Shown here: piece after piece, positions 1 through 7,855 of the stretch
Layout of the letters: each line of letters starts with the position of its first letter
How positions within the stretch are numbered: position 1 is the first letter of the stretch
DNA from: Burkholderia sp. OK233
Lineage (GTDB): Bacteria; Pseudomonadota; Gammaproteobacteria; Burkholderiales; Burkholderiaceae
Assembly (NCBI RefSeq): GCF_900230185.1
Contig: NZ_OCSR01000002.1
Span: forward strand, 558,001-622,000
Length of the DNA stretch: 64,000 nucleotides
Direction: 5' to 3'
Notes under the pieces: generated by a model
What the model was told of the DNA's origin: nothing
Seen by the model: the letters and a program-made list of their open reading frames with translations, nothing else
The model's database searches: none
Position numbers and translations under genes: made by a program

Positions 1-614
1 CACCTGCTGGCAAATGGATGCGCGAGCGCCTGGAACAATTGCTATCGAGCGGGGCGCGCGACCGCCTTGGCGCCGCCCTCGACATTATGTGCACGCTCGC
101 CGACGCGCCGGGCCAGCCGCTCGCCTCGCCGAGTGCTTTCAACCAGGCGGCCACCGGTCCATCTGGCCACGAGCCCGAACGGATCAACCGGGTCCTTTCG
201 ATGATTGACGCGCGCTTTGCCGAACCGTTGCGACTGTCAGAACTCTGCGCGGCCGCCAGCCTGTCGGAACGCACGCTCACGCGTTACTTTGTTCAGCATA
301 TTGGTGAGAGCGTCGGTCGGTATATCACCCGGGTTCGTATTGGTCACGCGTGCCGAATGCTGGTTGACACATCCTTGCCGGTTGCCGTCATCGCAGCTCG
401 TTCGGGCTTTGCGAACGTCGCCAATTTCAATCGACAGTTCAGGGTTGCAAAGCAAGCGACGCCGGCCGAATATCGACGGCTGTTCGCGGCTGCGGGTTCT
501 CCGGATAAAGACGCAGCGTCTCGCTTGACCGAACGGTCTCCGTCACTTCAAAAGAAGCGGAATTTAGCCGGTGAGCGAAACGACGAAGAGATTGCTGGCC
601 AGTACCGCGCCTGA
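1..614 (+). CDS. AraC-family transcriptional regulator, 5' end outside the window
   Basis: The reading frame is open from the first bases, so the gene begins upstream and only the last ~203 residues are visible. They hold a complete AraC/XylS DNA-binding domain with two helix-turn-helix motifs: the first around LSELCAAASLSERTLTRYF and the second around VAVIAARSGFANVANFNRQF, ending in the family's typical P-x-E-Y-R-R-L-F. The ligand-binding half is missing, so the inducer cannot be guessed. The C-terminal tail of about 40 residues after YRRLF is Arg/Lys/Glu-rich and looks disordered. Family certain; target unknown. Confidence 0.9.
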   Translation, partial: PAGKWMRERLEQLLSSGARDRLGAALDIMCTLADAPGQPLASPSAFNQAATGPSGHEPERINRVLSMIDARFAEPLRLSELCAAASLSERTLTRYFVQHIGESVGRYITRVRIGHACRMLVDTSLPVAVIAARSGFANVANFNRQFRVAKQATPAEYRRLFAAAGSPDKDAASRLTERSPSLQKKRNLAGERNDEEIAGQYRA

Positions 615-1024
615 TCCCGGCGATAGCAATCGGCGCCCCGATTCGGCCATTCAAGCGCCAAATTTCATGATCCGCTTCCGGGCAGAACCCGTTAAGCCGT
701 GTGACGACAGTACAGAGCCAGAGACCCCCGCGAGCGCGGAGTGAGTGGGATATATCACATGGCCAGCGCAGGCCTCGGGCGAAAGCTGGACGTCCGTAGC
801 CGACCCGTTTCCTCCCTTCGATAACGTTCGGCGAGCAACATCGCGAACGTTACCTCGCCCCGAACATAGTGTTAACTTTTATCAAATAACACACTGCCTG
901 GGGAAACTCCGTCAACGACATCACAGTACTTCCCGTTTAAGGAGGATCGGCGAATCACCTGCCGTGCATTGTCACTGCGGCGAGAGGCCAAGTGCATTCA
1001 TGGAATTCTATTTTGGAGTACGGT
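615..1024. other. Intergenic region, 410 bp
   Basis: No convincing gene is seen here. The open frames that cross it have no ribosome-binding site and no recognisable protein. It contains an inverted repeat at 822-852 (separate entry) and, 17 bp further on, shorter arms GTGTTA (869-874) and TAACAC (887-892) in an AT-rich stretch, so it probably holds the promoter and operators of the small exported protein at 1025. Confidence 0.6.
822..852. promoter_or_regulatory. Inverted repeat, possible operator
   Basis: Perfect 9-bp arms TAACGTTCG (822-830) and CGAACGTTA (844-852) are separated by 13 bp. The layout fits a dimeric regulator contacting two major grooves. It lies about 170 bp upstream of the small exported protein gene. 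The regulator is not known. Confidence 0.4.
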
Positions 1025-1288
1025 ATGAAACATCCTCTCCTGGCATCGTTGGTCACGAGCTTGGGAATCGGCCTATCAGGCGTGGCCAATGCCGTCAACG
1101 TAGACGTCAATATCGGCACGCCTGCCCCCGTAGTCATCGCTCAGGCACCGGTTGTCATTGGCTGGCATGGGGACAGATATTACGACGGTCATCGTTACTG
1201 GGAACGCCAGGATTGGGAGGAACATCACCACCACCATGGTGACCATGGCCACTGCCCTCCGGGACACGCTAAAAAGGGCGAGTGCTAA
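1025..1288 (+). CDS. Small exported His-rich protein
   Basis: An 87-residue protein. The start at 1025 is chosen because GGAG (1015-1018) lies 6 bp before the ATG; an ATG at 992 has no such site. Residues 1 to about 23 form a signal peptide (MKHPLLASLVTSLG, ending in VANA), so the mature protein is periplasmic. It has a short hydrophobic segment (PVVIAQAPVVIGWHG), aromatic residues (YYDGHRYW) and a His cluster EEHHHHHGDHGH followed by CPPGH and a final Cys, which suggests metal binding. It is a single-gene unit with its own terminator. Exact function unknown; a periplasmic metal buffer is only an inference. Confidence 0.75.
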   Translation: MKHPLLASLVTSLGIGLSGVANAVNVDVNIGTPAPVVIAQAPVVIGWHGDRYYDGHRYWERQDWEEHHHHHGDHGHCPPGHAKKGEC

Positions 1289-1320
1289 TAACTGCATCGC
1301 AAAGCAACTGAACTGCTATT

Positions 1321-1346
1321 ACGGGCCTCACGGCCCGTTTTTTTTT
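1321..1346 (+). terminator. Rho-independent terminator
   Basis: A 7-bp stem ACGGGCC/GGCCCGT with loop TCAC is followed directly by a run of nine T residues. It ends the transcript of the small exported protein 32 bp upstream. Confidence 0.9.
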
Positions 1347-1571
1347 GCACAAACAGAAGGTCGCAGCCGGTTGCTATCAGAAACGTGAGCAGTCGATTCA
1401 GGCCGCAATTCTGCCGTTCGATGCAATATCACGAAAGCCAGTCTATCCCAGGGCGAATTTTGCCAACGCCGGCCTGACACGTAGAATGTGCCTTGCCGTG
1501 TCCGTCGCGTAACCGCGATCCTCGCACGACGCGCAACCGCGCGCCCTGGCGGCAATCGAGTGAATCGTCTT

Positions 1572-2681
1572 ATGAATCGTAGGCAAGCGTTGCTCACCTG
1601 CGCGTATGCCGGCCTGACCGGCGTGTCGGGCCGCGTTTTTGCCACGAAGCGCGCGCCGCGTGTGGTGTTCCTCAACCCAGGCGAGGCTGTGCAACGCGGT
1701 ACGGGACAGCATTGGCAACTGGTCTCCCGATTCATGACAATGGCGGCGCAGAGCTTCGATATGCAACTGGAGGTGCTGTACGCGGAACGTGACCATCTAC
1801 TGATGCAGCGCCAGGCAGAAGAGGTTGCGCGACGCACCGACGCACCGGACTACGTGGTCATCGTCAACGAAAAGATGGCCGCACAGCAGATGCTCAGGAC
1901 GCTGGCGCGCTCGCCGGCGAAGGTGCTGCTCATCCACAACGACCTGACGCCTGATCAGCGTCGCGCGGTCGGCAATGAACGGCAACTGATCCCGAACTGG
2001 ATCGGCACGGTGACGGCAAACGCCGAGCGCGCTGGGTACCGGCTGATGCAATTTCTGTATCAACAACTGGGCCAGCACGGGGCGCAGGTGATCGGCATTA
2101 CGGGAGACCCCAGCACGCCGGTCTCGCTGGAGCGTGCTGCTGGTGTTGACGACTTCCTGTTTCACGCTTCGAATACGCACATCTGCCAACTGGTCTTCAG
2201 CGACTGGAGCTATGCCGACAGCGATCAAAAGGCACGCGTGCTTCTCGCCCGGTATCCGGATGCCAATGTGATCTGGGCCGCCAACGACGCGATGGCGCTC
2301 GGGGCACTGGACGCCGTCAAAGCGCGCAATGCGCGCGTTTTGGTAGGGGGCATGGGTGCGTTGCAGGAGGCACTGACCAGGGTGGCTGACGGCGGCCTGG
2401 CGGCCATGATGGCAGGCGACTACTTCCTCGGCGCCTGGGCGATGGTTCTGTTGCACGATCACAATCAGGGCAAGGACTTTGCCGCGAACGGAGGTCTGCG
2501 CCAAAAGCTCGACTTCTTAACCGTGATCCATCGCGAGAACGCCGCCCGTTACGCTGACCTTGTTTTCCGGAGCGGAGCGGTACTCGACTTTGGCCTGTAC
2601 TCGAAAACCCGATCTCCGCGTCCGGGCCCCTACGACTTCAATCTCCAATATCTTCTGGACACTGCGTCCAGGGTTTCATGA
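1572..2681 (+). CDS. Periplasmic substrate-binding protein (sugar-type fold) coupled to a sensor kinase
   Basis: A 369-residue type I periplasmic binding protein. The N-terminus MNRRQALLTCAYAGLTGVSG is a signal peptide with a twin-arginine-like RR followed by a hydrophobic stretch, pointing to Tat or Sec export. The first lobe opens with RVVFLNPGEAV and continues to about residue 120; the later strand ANVIWAANDAMALGALDAV is the hallmark of the ribose/LacI-like binding-protein fold. No permease or ATPase gene is nearby. The stop overlaps the start of the next gene, a histidine kinase, by 4 bp, so the protein very probably presents its ligand to that sensor instead of to a transporter. GTG 1560 is an alternative start. 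Ligand unknown. Confidence 0.8.
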   Translation: MNRRQALLTCAYAGLTGVSGRVFATKRAPRVVFLNPGEAVQRGTGQHWQLVSRFMTMAAQSFDMQLEVLYAERDHLLMQRQAEEVARRTDAPDYVVIVNEKMAAQQMLRTLARSPAKVLLIHNDLTPDQRRAVGNERQLIPNWIGTVTANAERAGYRLMQFLYQQLGQHGAQVIGITGDPSTPVSLERAAGVDDFLFHASNTHICQLVFSDWSYADSDQKARVLLARYPDANVIWAANDAMALGALDAVKARNARVLVGGMGALQEALTRVADGGLAAMMAGDYFLGAWAMVLLHDHNQGKDFAANGGLRQKLDFLTVIHRENAARYADLVFRSGAVLDFGLYSKTRSPRPGPYDFNLQYLLDTASRVS

Positions 2682-4498
2682 TGCGTATGTCCCCACGGCT
2701 TACGCTACGCTCGCTCAGTTTGCACACCAAGCTGATGCTGGCGCTCGTCATACTTGTCGCGATCGTGGCCGGCACGTCGGCGTACGTGCTGGTCGCGCAC
2801 GAACGGCTACGCCGACTCAATGAACTGGAGGAGCGCGCCACCCGGATCGCCGACCTGTTCAGCCGATCGCTCGCTCAACCTTTGTGGAACATCGATCTTG
2901 GCGCGATCAACGGCCAGCTTGCCGCACTCGCGCCAAATCCCGAAGTAGCCCAATTCACCGTCACGGCAGTGGGCTACGGTACGGTGTCCACCGCGGGGCA
3001 AGCCGTTCAGCCGAAGCCTGGCGACAGCGTGGTGCGTGTCAGGGCAATTGAATACACCCCACCCGGCGATGCGCCGAGGGAAAAGATCGGCGAGGTTCGT
3101 GTCGTCCTCACGAAGGCGGTGGCAGAACAGGCGATCAGCGACGCCCGCCGGGCGATTCTCGCCATGATCGCGGCCGTCGTTGCCGTGCTCTACGCCGCGA
3201 CCTTCCTGTTGCTCAAGCGCATGGTGCGCAGCCCGATCAACCGTCTTGAGGAAATGGTCGACCGGATCGCGAGCGGCGACCTTCGTGCGCGCTGCGCGGT
3301 TGAATCGGGCGATGAATTGGGCCGGCTCGCCTTGCGCGTCAATGTGATGGCCGACCGCCTTCAGGAATCGACGGTGTCTCTGCGCGCCAGTGAACGGAAA
3401 TACCGCGGCATCGTTGAGAATGCCCTCGAAGGTATCTTCCTGCTGGATCGGAACGGGCAACTGGATGAAGCCAATCCGGCAATGGCACAACTGCTCGGAT
3501 ATCGTGACGTGCCCGACCTTATCGAGGCCGCTGCGAGCGCCCCCCACAAACAGCCGTTCTCGCCAGACCAGATTGCAACCCTGTTCGACATTCTGCGCAT
3601 GCAGGGTGAGATCGTGGGACTCGAACTGCAGTTACAGCGTCTCGACGGCACACCGATCTGGGTTCAGTTGAATGCACGTGGCGCGACAGGAGACGACGGC
3701 AGCCTGAGGGGACTTGAAGGCCTACTGACCGACATGACGGCCCGCAAGCACGCAGTGGAAAGCCTGCGACGCCATCGCGACCAGCTCGAACTGGAAGTCG
3801 CGGTGCGCAAGCGGACCGAGCTGGAACTGCTGGCGTCGCGCGAACAGCTGCAGCAGTTGTCCGCGCATCTGGAAGCCATTCGCGAGGAGGAAAGGAAGCA
3901 CATCGCGATGGAAGTTCACGACGAACTCGGCCAGTTGCTGACGGCGTTGAAAATGGACGTGTCGTTGCTGAGGATGCAACTGACCGCGGGTTCCGCCGCC
4001 ATGCAAAAAGCCGAGCAGATGCGCGATCTGGTTGAGCAAACCATTCAGATCGTGCGCAATGTGGCCAGTCACCTTCGGCCGGTCGCACTGAATTACGGCC
4101 TCGCCTCCGCACTGGAATGGCTCGCGGGGGATTTCACCCGCCATACTCACATCCCTTGTCACTTCAGTGTCACAGGGTCCGAACCGACTTTCTCGGATTT
4201 CCGCGCGACAGCGCTATTCCGTATCGTGCAGGAGTCGCTGACTAACGTGGCCCGTCATGCCGGCGCATCGCGTGTCGACGTGACGCTGGCCAACACCGAA
4301 GCAGGTGTCGAGTTGACCATCGGCGATGACGGCCGAGGCTTTGATATGGTTACCGCACGGGCCGGATACTCGTACGGACTGCAGGGCATGGCCGAGCGCG
4401 CCAGACTGATCGATGCGAAGCTGCTCATCGAGAGCACGCCCGATTCCGGTTCTGTCGTGCGGCTTTTCGTTCGGGATGATGCCGTGATTGTCACGTAA
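2678..4498 (+). CDS. Membrane histidine kinase, HAMP-PAS-HisKA_3-HATPase
   Basis: A 606-residue inner-membrane sensor kinase. A first transmembrane helix at about residues 17-40 (LMLALVILVAIVAGTSAYVL), a periplasmic domain of about 120 residues and a second helix near 162-182 (ILAMIAAVVAVLYAATFLLL) are followed by a HAMP domain, a PAS domain (about 237-360), a coiled coil and a HisKA_3 dimerisation domain with phospho-acceptor His414 in MEVHDELGQ. The ATPase domain shows the N-box (QESLTNVARHA), DDGRGF and GLQGMAERA. This is the NarX/DegS type, which normally pairs with a LuxR-type response regulator, but none lies in the window. It overlaps the binding-protein gene by 4 bp, implying coupled translation and a shared sensing job. 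Confidence 0.9.
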   Translation: MMRMSPRLTLRSLSLHTKLMLALVILVAIVAGTSAYVLVAHERLRRLNELEERATRIADLFSRSLAQPLWNIDLGAINGQLAALAPNPEVAQFTVTAVGYGTVSTAGQAVQPKPGDSVVRVRAIEYTPPGDAPREKIGEVRVVLTKAVAEQAISDARRAILAMIAAVVAVLYAATFLLLKRMVRSPINRLEEMVDRIASGDLRARCAVESGDELGRLALRVNVMADRLQESTVSLRASERKYRGIVENALEGIFLLDRNGQLDEANPAMAQLLGYRDVPDLIEAAASAPHKQPFSPDQIATLFDILRMQGEIVGLELQLQRLDGTPIWVQLNARGATGDDGSLRGLEGLLTDMTARKHAVESLRRHRDQLELEVAVRKRTELELLASREQLQQLSAHLEAIREEERKHIAMEVHDELGQLLTALKMDVSLLRMQLTAGSAAMQKAEQMRDLVEQTIQIVRNVASHLRPVALNYGLASALEWLAGDFTRHTHIPCHFSVTGSEPTFSDFRATALFRIVQESLTNVARHAGASRVDVTLANTEAGVELTIGDDGRGFDMVTARAGYSYGLQGMAERARLIDAKLLIESTPDSGSVVRLFVRDDAVIVT

Positions 4499-4533
4499 TC
4501 CGGACCGCAAGCCTGTGGAGTGAGCTACCACCG

Positions 4534-4557
4534 GCAGCCGGGCGCTCCCCCGGCTGC
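4534..4557 (+). terminator. Hairpin after the sensor kinase gene
   Basis: A 9-bp stem GCAGCCGGG/CCCGGCTGC with a 6-nt loop lies 36 bp after the kinase stop codon. No T-run follows, so it is either a weak intrinsic terminator or an mRNA-stabilising hairpin. Confidence 0.5.
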
Positions 4558-4595
4558 TATCGCAGGATCTTCGCCCCCCCTATAGAAACAACGCA

Positions 4596-4610
4596 TGCGA
4601 TTAAATCTTT
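4596..4610. promoter_or_regulatory. Degenerate second OhrR-type site
   Basis: TGCGAT-TAA-ATCTTT has one intact half-site of the operator at 4652 and a degraded second half. It is 56 bp upstream of the good site and could be a secondary contact. Confidence 0.4.
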
Positions 4611-4651
4611 TGCGATTGACATTCGTCGACCCCTCCTTCATTATGCGACGC

Positions 4652-4668
4652 ATGCGATTACATCGCAT
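4652..4668. promoter_or_regulatory. OhrR-type operator before first ohr gene
   Basis: A 17-bp perfect inverted repeat ATGCGAT-TAC-ATCGCAT, 45 bp upstream of the first ohr start. The same TGCGAT-N3-ATCGCA element recurs before the second ohr gene and before ohrR, and nowhere else that I noticed, which identifies it as the operator of the MarR-type repressor encoded at 6309. Confidence 0.8.
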
Positions 4669-4713
4669 ACGATTTAAAGCACCTTCACACCCTTATTCAC
4701 AAAGGAATCCATC

Positions 4714-5160
4714 ATGACCAAGATCGACCAAGTCCTCTTCTCAGGCAACAGCCACGCCACGATCAATCGCGACCCCAATCTCCAGCGCGGTGAGCTCGGC
4801 GTTCTCGATCTCAAGCTGTCAGCGCCCGACGGTGAAAGCCGCGAGTTCGTCGCCACCGAGCTGCACCCGAGAGCCGAACAGTTGTTTTCCGGTGCGTGGT
4901 CGGCCTGTTACATCAGCGCGTTCGAGATTGCGGCCTCGCTGAAGAAGGTCACGCTGCCGTCCGACTATTCCGTGGACATCCAGGTAAGCATTGGGTCGGT
5001 CGGTGCCGGCCATTGCCTCGGCGCCCAGTTCACCATCCGCGCGCCGGGTCTGGCAACGGAAGTCGTCGAGGCAATCGCGCACCTGGCCCATCAGATCTGC
5101 CCGTACTCGAAGGCTGTGCACGGCAACATCGAGGTCGGCCTGAATGTCGTCACGGCGTGA
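4714..5160 (+). CDS. ohr: Organic hydroperoxide resistance protein, copy 1 (Ohr/OsmC family)
   Basis: A 148-residue cytoplasmic thiol peroxidase of the Ohr branch of the OsmC family. Ohr enzymes reduce fatty-acid and alkyl hydroperoxides using a reactive Cys, a resolving Cys and a lipoylated partner. Visible active-site residues are Arg19 (NRD), Glu55 (HPRAEQLF), Cys65 (AWSACY) and Cys129 (ICPYS); an extra Cys101 is not part of the usual pair. The start has AAGGA 9 bp upstream. A near-copy follows 112 bp later with the same length and the same catalytic residues. A 17-bp operator precedes it, so it should be induced by organic peroxides through the OhrR at 6309. Family assignment is firm; the paralogue divergence is unexplained. 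Confidence 0.9.
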   Translation: MTKIDQVLFSGNSHATINRDPNLQRGELGVLDLKLSAPDGESREFVATELHPRAEQLFSGAWSACYISAFEIAASLKKVTLPSDYSVDIQVSIGSVGAGHCLGAQFTIRAPGLATEVVEAIAHLAHQICPYSKAVHGNIEVGLNVVTA

Positions 5161-5208
5161 TCGGATCAGGCATACGAGTCTCGCCAATCTTCGCTCACTA
5201 TTGATCGC

Positions 5209-5225
5209 ATGCGATTATATCGCAT
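5209..5225. promoter_or_regulatory. OhrR-type operator before second ohr gene
   Basis: A perfect 17-bp inverted repeat ATGCGAT-TAT-ATCGCAT, 46 bp before the second ohr start. A further overlapping palindrome ATCGCATGCGAT (5204-5215) shares its left arm. Confidence 0.8.
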
Positions 5226-5271
5226 ACACTTCAAATACACTTAACACCCCCTACTCACGAAGGAATCCATC

Positions 5272-5718
5272 ATGGAAAAGATCGAAAAAGTCCTCGCCTC
5301 AGGCAACAGCCACGCCACGGTCAATCGCGACCCCAATCTCCAGAGCGGCGAGTTTGGCGTCTTCGACCTCAAGCTGACAGCGCCCGGCCTTGAAAACCTC
5401 GAGTTCATCGCCACCGAGCCGCACCCGAGAGCCGAGCAGCTGTTTGCGGGCGCGTGGTCGGCCTGTTACACCACCGTGTTCGGGATCGCGGCATCGCTGA
5501 AGAAGGTCACGCTGCCGTCCGACTATTCCGTGGACATCCAGATAAACATTGGGCAGACCGGTGCCGCGTGGTTCCTCGGCGCCGAGTTCACCATCCGCGT
5601 GCCGGGTCTGGAAACGGAAGTCGTCGAGGCCATCGCACGCCTGGCCCATCAGATCTGCCCGTACTCGAAGTCTGTGCACGGCAACATCGAGATCGCGACG
5701 AACATCGTCACGGCGTGA
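5272..5718 (+). CDS. ohr: Organic hydroperoxide resistance protein, copy 2 (Ohr/OsmC family)
   Basis: A 148-residue Ohr peroxidase, colinear with copy 1 without gaps and carrying the same Arg19, Glu55, Cys65 and Cys129. The two differ mainly around residues 38-50 and 91-104; copy 2 lacks the extra Cys101 (it has Phe). The start follows the same leader as copy 1 (ACGAAGGAATCCATC), so the promoter and the gene were duplicated together. Its own operator lies at 5209. Having separate operators suggests the copies can be expressed independently, possibly for different peroxide substrates; that is inference. Confidence 0.9.
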   Translation: MEKIEKVLASGNSHATVNRDPNLQSGEFGVFDLKLTAPGLENLEFIATEPHPRAEQLFAGAWSACYTTVFGIAASLKKVTLPSDYSVDIQINIGQTGAAWFLGAEFTIRVPGLETEVVEAIARLAHQICPYSKSVHGNIEIATNIVTA

Positions 5719-5788
5719 TCCACCAAGGCACGTGCATCTCGCTCACACACGTGCCCTTCACTGAACATCTTTTTAAGGAATTTCCATC

Positions 5789-6061
5789 ATGAAGACCAAG
5801 CTCATCGTTGCACTGCTCGTCGCAGTTTCGGCATTCGCCACCGCCCCCGCGTTCGCCAGCGGCTATGGACCGGCCCCGTTCTACAAGCCCTCGGTTGGCG
5901 CACCGGCGTCGCAAAGCGGTCAGAGCGCGCGAACCGTCGCCGCCGAGCGCGACGACGTAACGGGCTCGCAAGAGGCATATGGCGGTGTAGTCGCCGGACT
6001 CTCCCAAGCGGGCAGCCATGCCGCCGTGACGCCGCGCGACGACCTGTTCGCACGTCACTAG
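5789..6061 (+). CDS. Small exported protein of unknown function
   Basis: A 90-residue protein with a clear signal peptide (MKTKLIVALLVAVSAFATA, cleavage after AFA). The mature part is hydrophilic and Gly/Ser/Ala-rich (SGYGPAPFYKP, YGGVVAGLSQAG, ending RDDLFARH) with no cysteines, which resembles the many small periplasmic proteins of Burkholderia for which no role is known. It starts 70 bp after the second ohr gene with a leader TTTAAGGAATTTCCATC and may be cotranscribed with it, so it may be peroxide-induced. Confidence 0.7.
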   Translation: MKTKLIVALLVAVSAFATAPAFASGYGPAPFYKPSVGAPASQSGQSARTVAAERDDVTGSQEAYGGVVAGLSQAGSHAAVTPRDDLFARH

Positions 6062-6232
6062 ATCATGCCTTCCTCCGTCGCTGGGCCGTCTCGCATCGCC
6101 GTTGCTCCTGCGCGGCGGCCACAGCGGCAGGGAGAGCGGCATCGCAAGCCCTCTACGATGCGAAATAGCTGGGCCCGGTGAAATGGACAACCGGTTGCAC
6201 TCCATGCGGCAGCGGTCCGACATTCGTTACAT

Positions 6233-6247
6233 TGCGATATAATCGCA
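6233..6247. promoter_or_regulatory. OhrR-type operator before ohrR
   Basis: TGCGAT-ATA-ATCGCA, a perfect 15-bp inverted repeat 61 bp upstream of ohrR, directly followed by a degenerate second copy (TGCGAT-ATA-TGTCGC, 6248-6262). It predicts negative autoregulation. Confidence 0.75.
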
Positions 6248-6308
6248 TGCGATATATGTCGCTTCGTACGTCTTGTGAAACATCAGGCTCTAGCCAAAGA
6301 GGATACAG

Positions 6309-6770
6309 ATGAAATCCACGGATCAACTGGCACCCGCAAATCTCATGCTCTCCGACTATCTATGCTTTGCGATCTACTCCACGAACCTGGCGTTCGGCAA
6401 GGCATACAAGCCGATACTCGAGGAGCTCGGGCTCACTTACACGCAATACATCACGATCATTGCGCTGTGGGAGACAGACAATCAGACCGTCAGCGGACTG
6501 GGCGAGAAGCTGTTTCTCGAATCCAACACGCTTACGCCGATCCTGAAGAAGCTTGAGGTGATGGGTTATCTGGAAAGGCAGCGCGATCCCGAAGACGAGC
6601 GTCAGGTGCGGGTCAGTCTCACGAAAAACGGTCGAAAGCTGCGCGAAAAAGCCTTTAAGCGGGACCTCGTCGAGGCGACGGGCCTCGCGCCCGACGAGTT
6701 CGAGAAGATGCAGAAGGCGATCGTGACGTTGCGGAACAATCTTATCAAGTCAGTCCAAGACGGCGAATGA
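6309..6770 (+). CDS. ohrR: Peroxide-sensing MarR-family repressor, one-Cys OhrR type
   Basis: A 153-residue MarR-type winged-helix repressor. The N-terminal segment YLCFAIYSTNLAFGKAYKPILEELGLTYTQY is diagnostic of OhrR: Cys19 is the peroxide-reactive residue and the Tyr residues at 33, 44 and 47 line the pocket. There is no other Cys, so it belongs to the one-Cys class (like Bacillus subtilis OhrR), where oxidation is completed by a small thiol. The recognition helix lies near SNTLTPILKKLEVMGYL and the wing near RDPEDERQVRVSLT. Its own promoter and both ohr promoters carry the same operator, so it most likely represses all three. GAGG before the ATG supports the start. Confidence 0.88.
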   Translation: MKSTDQLAPANLMLSDYLCFAIYSTNLAFGKAYKPILEELGLTYTQYITIIALWETDNQTVSGLGEKLFLESNTLTPILKKLEVMGYLERQRDPEDERQVRVSLTKNGRKLREKAFKRDLVEATGLAPDEFEKMQKAIVTLRNNLIKSVQDGE

Positions 6771-6819
6771 GCGTTTTTTGTAACGCGACACACAGCAGCC
6801 ACAGCCAGGTCGTGTGTGA

Positions 6820-7704
6820 CTATTTTGTGGAGGCTGTGTGGTCTTCGAACGCGGAAACAATGCCGTCAATCATCGCTGCGATGCGCGCGGTATGCCGAAG
6901 GTCTTGATGCGTGACAAGCCAGGTTTCGTAGACCGCACCACGTACGGGTTCCGGCCATATCTGCACGAGGCCGTCGCGTTCAGCCAGATGGATCGGAAGC
7001 TCACCGATACCGATGCCGGCCTTTACTGCGGTACGCAGCATGAGACTGGAATTGAAGGTCGATACGATGCGCCCCGCGTGTACCGGTTCGCCGGCAAGAG
7101 TCGGTGATCGACTACCGGTCCAGCTTCCCTGATAGACAACAAGATCGTGGCCCTCGAATGCGGAGCCAGGAACGGGCTTGCCGTGCTGCTCGAGATAAGC
7201 ATTCGATGCAAAGAGCGCCATGGGCCAGCGAGCCAGGCGCCGCGCGACAAGATCGGGATTATCCGGCCTGACTGACCGAACCGCGATATCCGCTTCACGC
7301 TTTGCCAGATTCAGCATGCGCGTCGACGTGTCCAGCAGGACGCGCACTTCGGGATGCGCAGCATGCAGGCGTTCGATGGCGGGCAGCAGAAAATCGAGCG
7401 CGATCGAGTCCGTGCTGGTGACTCTTACGTCCCCCGCAAGCCGTGTATCCGTGCCCTGAGTTCGTCTGACGAGTTCGTGCGCGGACTGTTCCATTTTCTC
7501 CGCCGACCTCAGCGCGGCCTCCCCTGCGGCAGTCAACGCGTAACCCTCAGAAGTGCGCAGAAAGAGCGTTGCCCGCAGGGCGTGCTCCAGCGCCGCAATC
7601 CGCCTGCCGACCGTCGCCTGATCGAGATTGAGCGTCCTGGCCGCTCCACGAAGCGTTTTTTCGCGTTCCACCGCGAGAAACACTCGCGCGTCGTCCCAGT
7701 TCAT
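6820..7704 (-). CDS. LysR-family transcriptional regulator
   Basis: A 294-residue LysR regulator. The start at 7704 (MNWDDARVFLAVEREKTLRG) is chosen because AGGAGG lies 8 bp upstream; a longer version from 7725 has no such site. The winged helix-turn-helix is at residues ~2-60 (AARTLNLDQATVGRRIAALE), followed by a co-inducer domain. It is divergent from the quinone-reductase-like gene at 7856, with 151 bp between, which is the classical arrangement for a LysR regulator and its target. Effector unknown. Confidence 0.9.
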   Translation of the reverse strand: MNWDDARVFLAVEREKTLRGAARTLNLDQATVGRRIAALEHALRATLFLRTSEGYALTAAGEAALRSAEKMEQSAHELVRRTQGTDTRLAGDVRVTSTDSIALDFLLPAIERLHAAHPEVRVLLDTSTRMLNLAKREADIAVRSVRPDNPDLVARRLARWPMALFASNAYLEQHGKPVPGSAFEGHDLVVYQGSWTGSRSPTLAGEPVHAGRIVSTFNSSLMLRTAVKAGIGIGELPIHLAERDGLVQIWPEPVRGAVYETWLVTHQDLRHTARIAAMIDGIVSAFEDHTASTK

Positions 7705-7855
7705 CGTGCCACCCTCCTGATGCAAATTTGCATCTCACCACATGAATAATGCTGCGTTTATTCATCAATGTCGATGCCTATACTGAACGCAAGAGTTCCT
7801 CGCCAAGCGATCCGACCGGATCAAACGAGCCTCATCAGTGGAAGGAGTGGTATCC

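Noticed and set aside
745-1242. 165-residue open frame upstream of and overlapping the His-rich gene
   Set aside because: No ribosome-binding site, no family, and it conflicts with the well-supported small exported protein.
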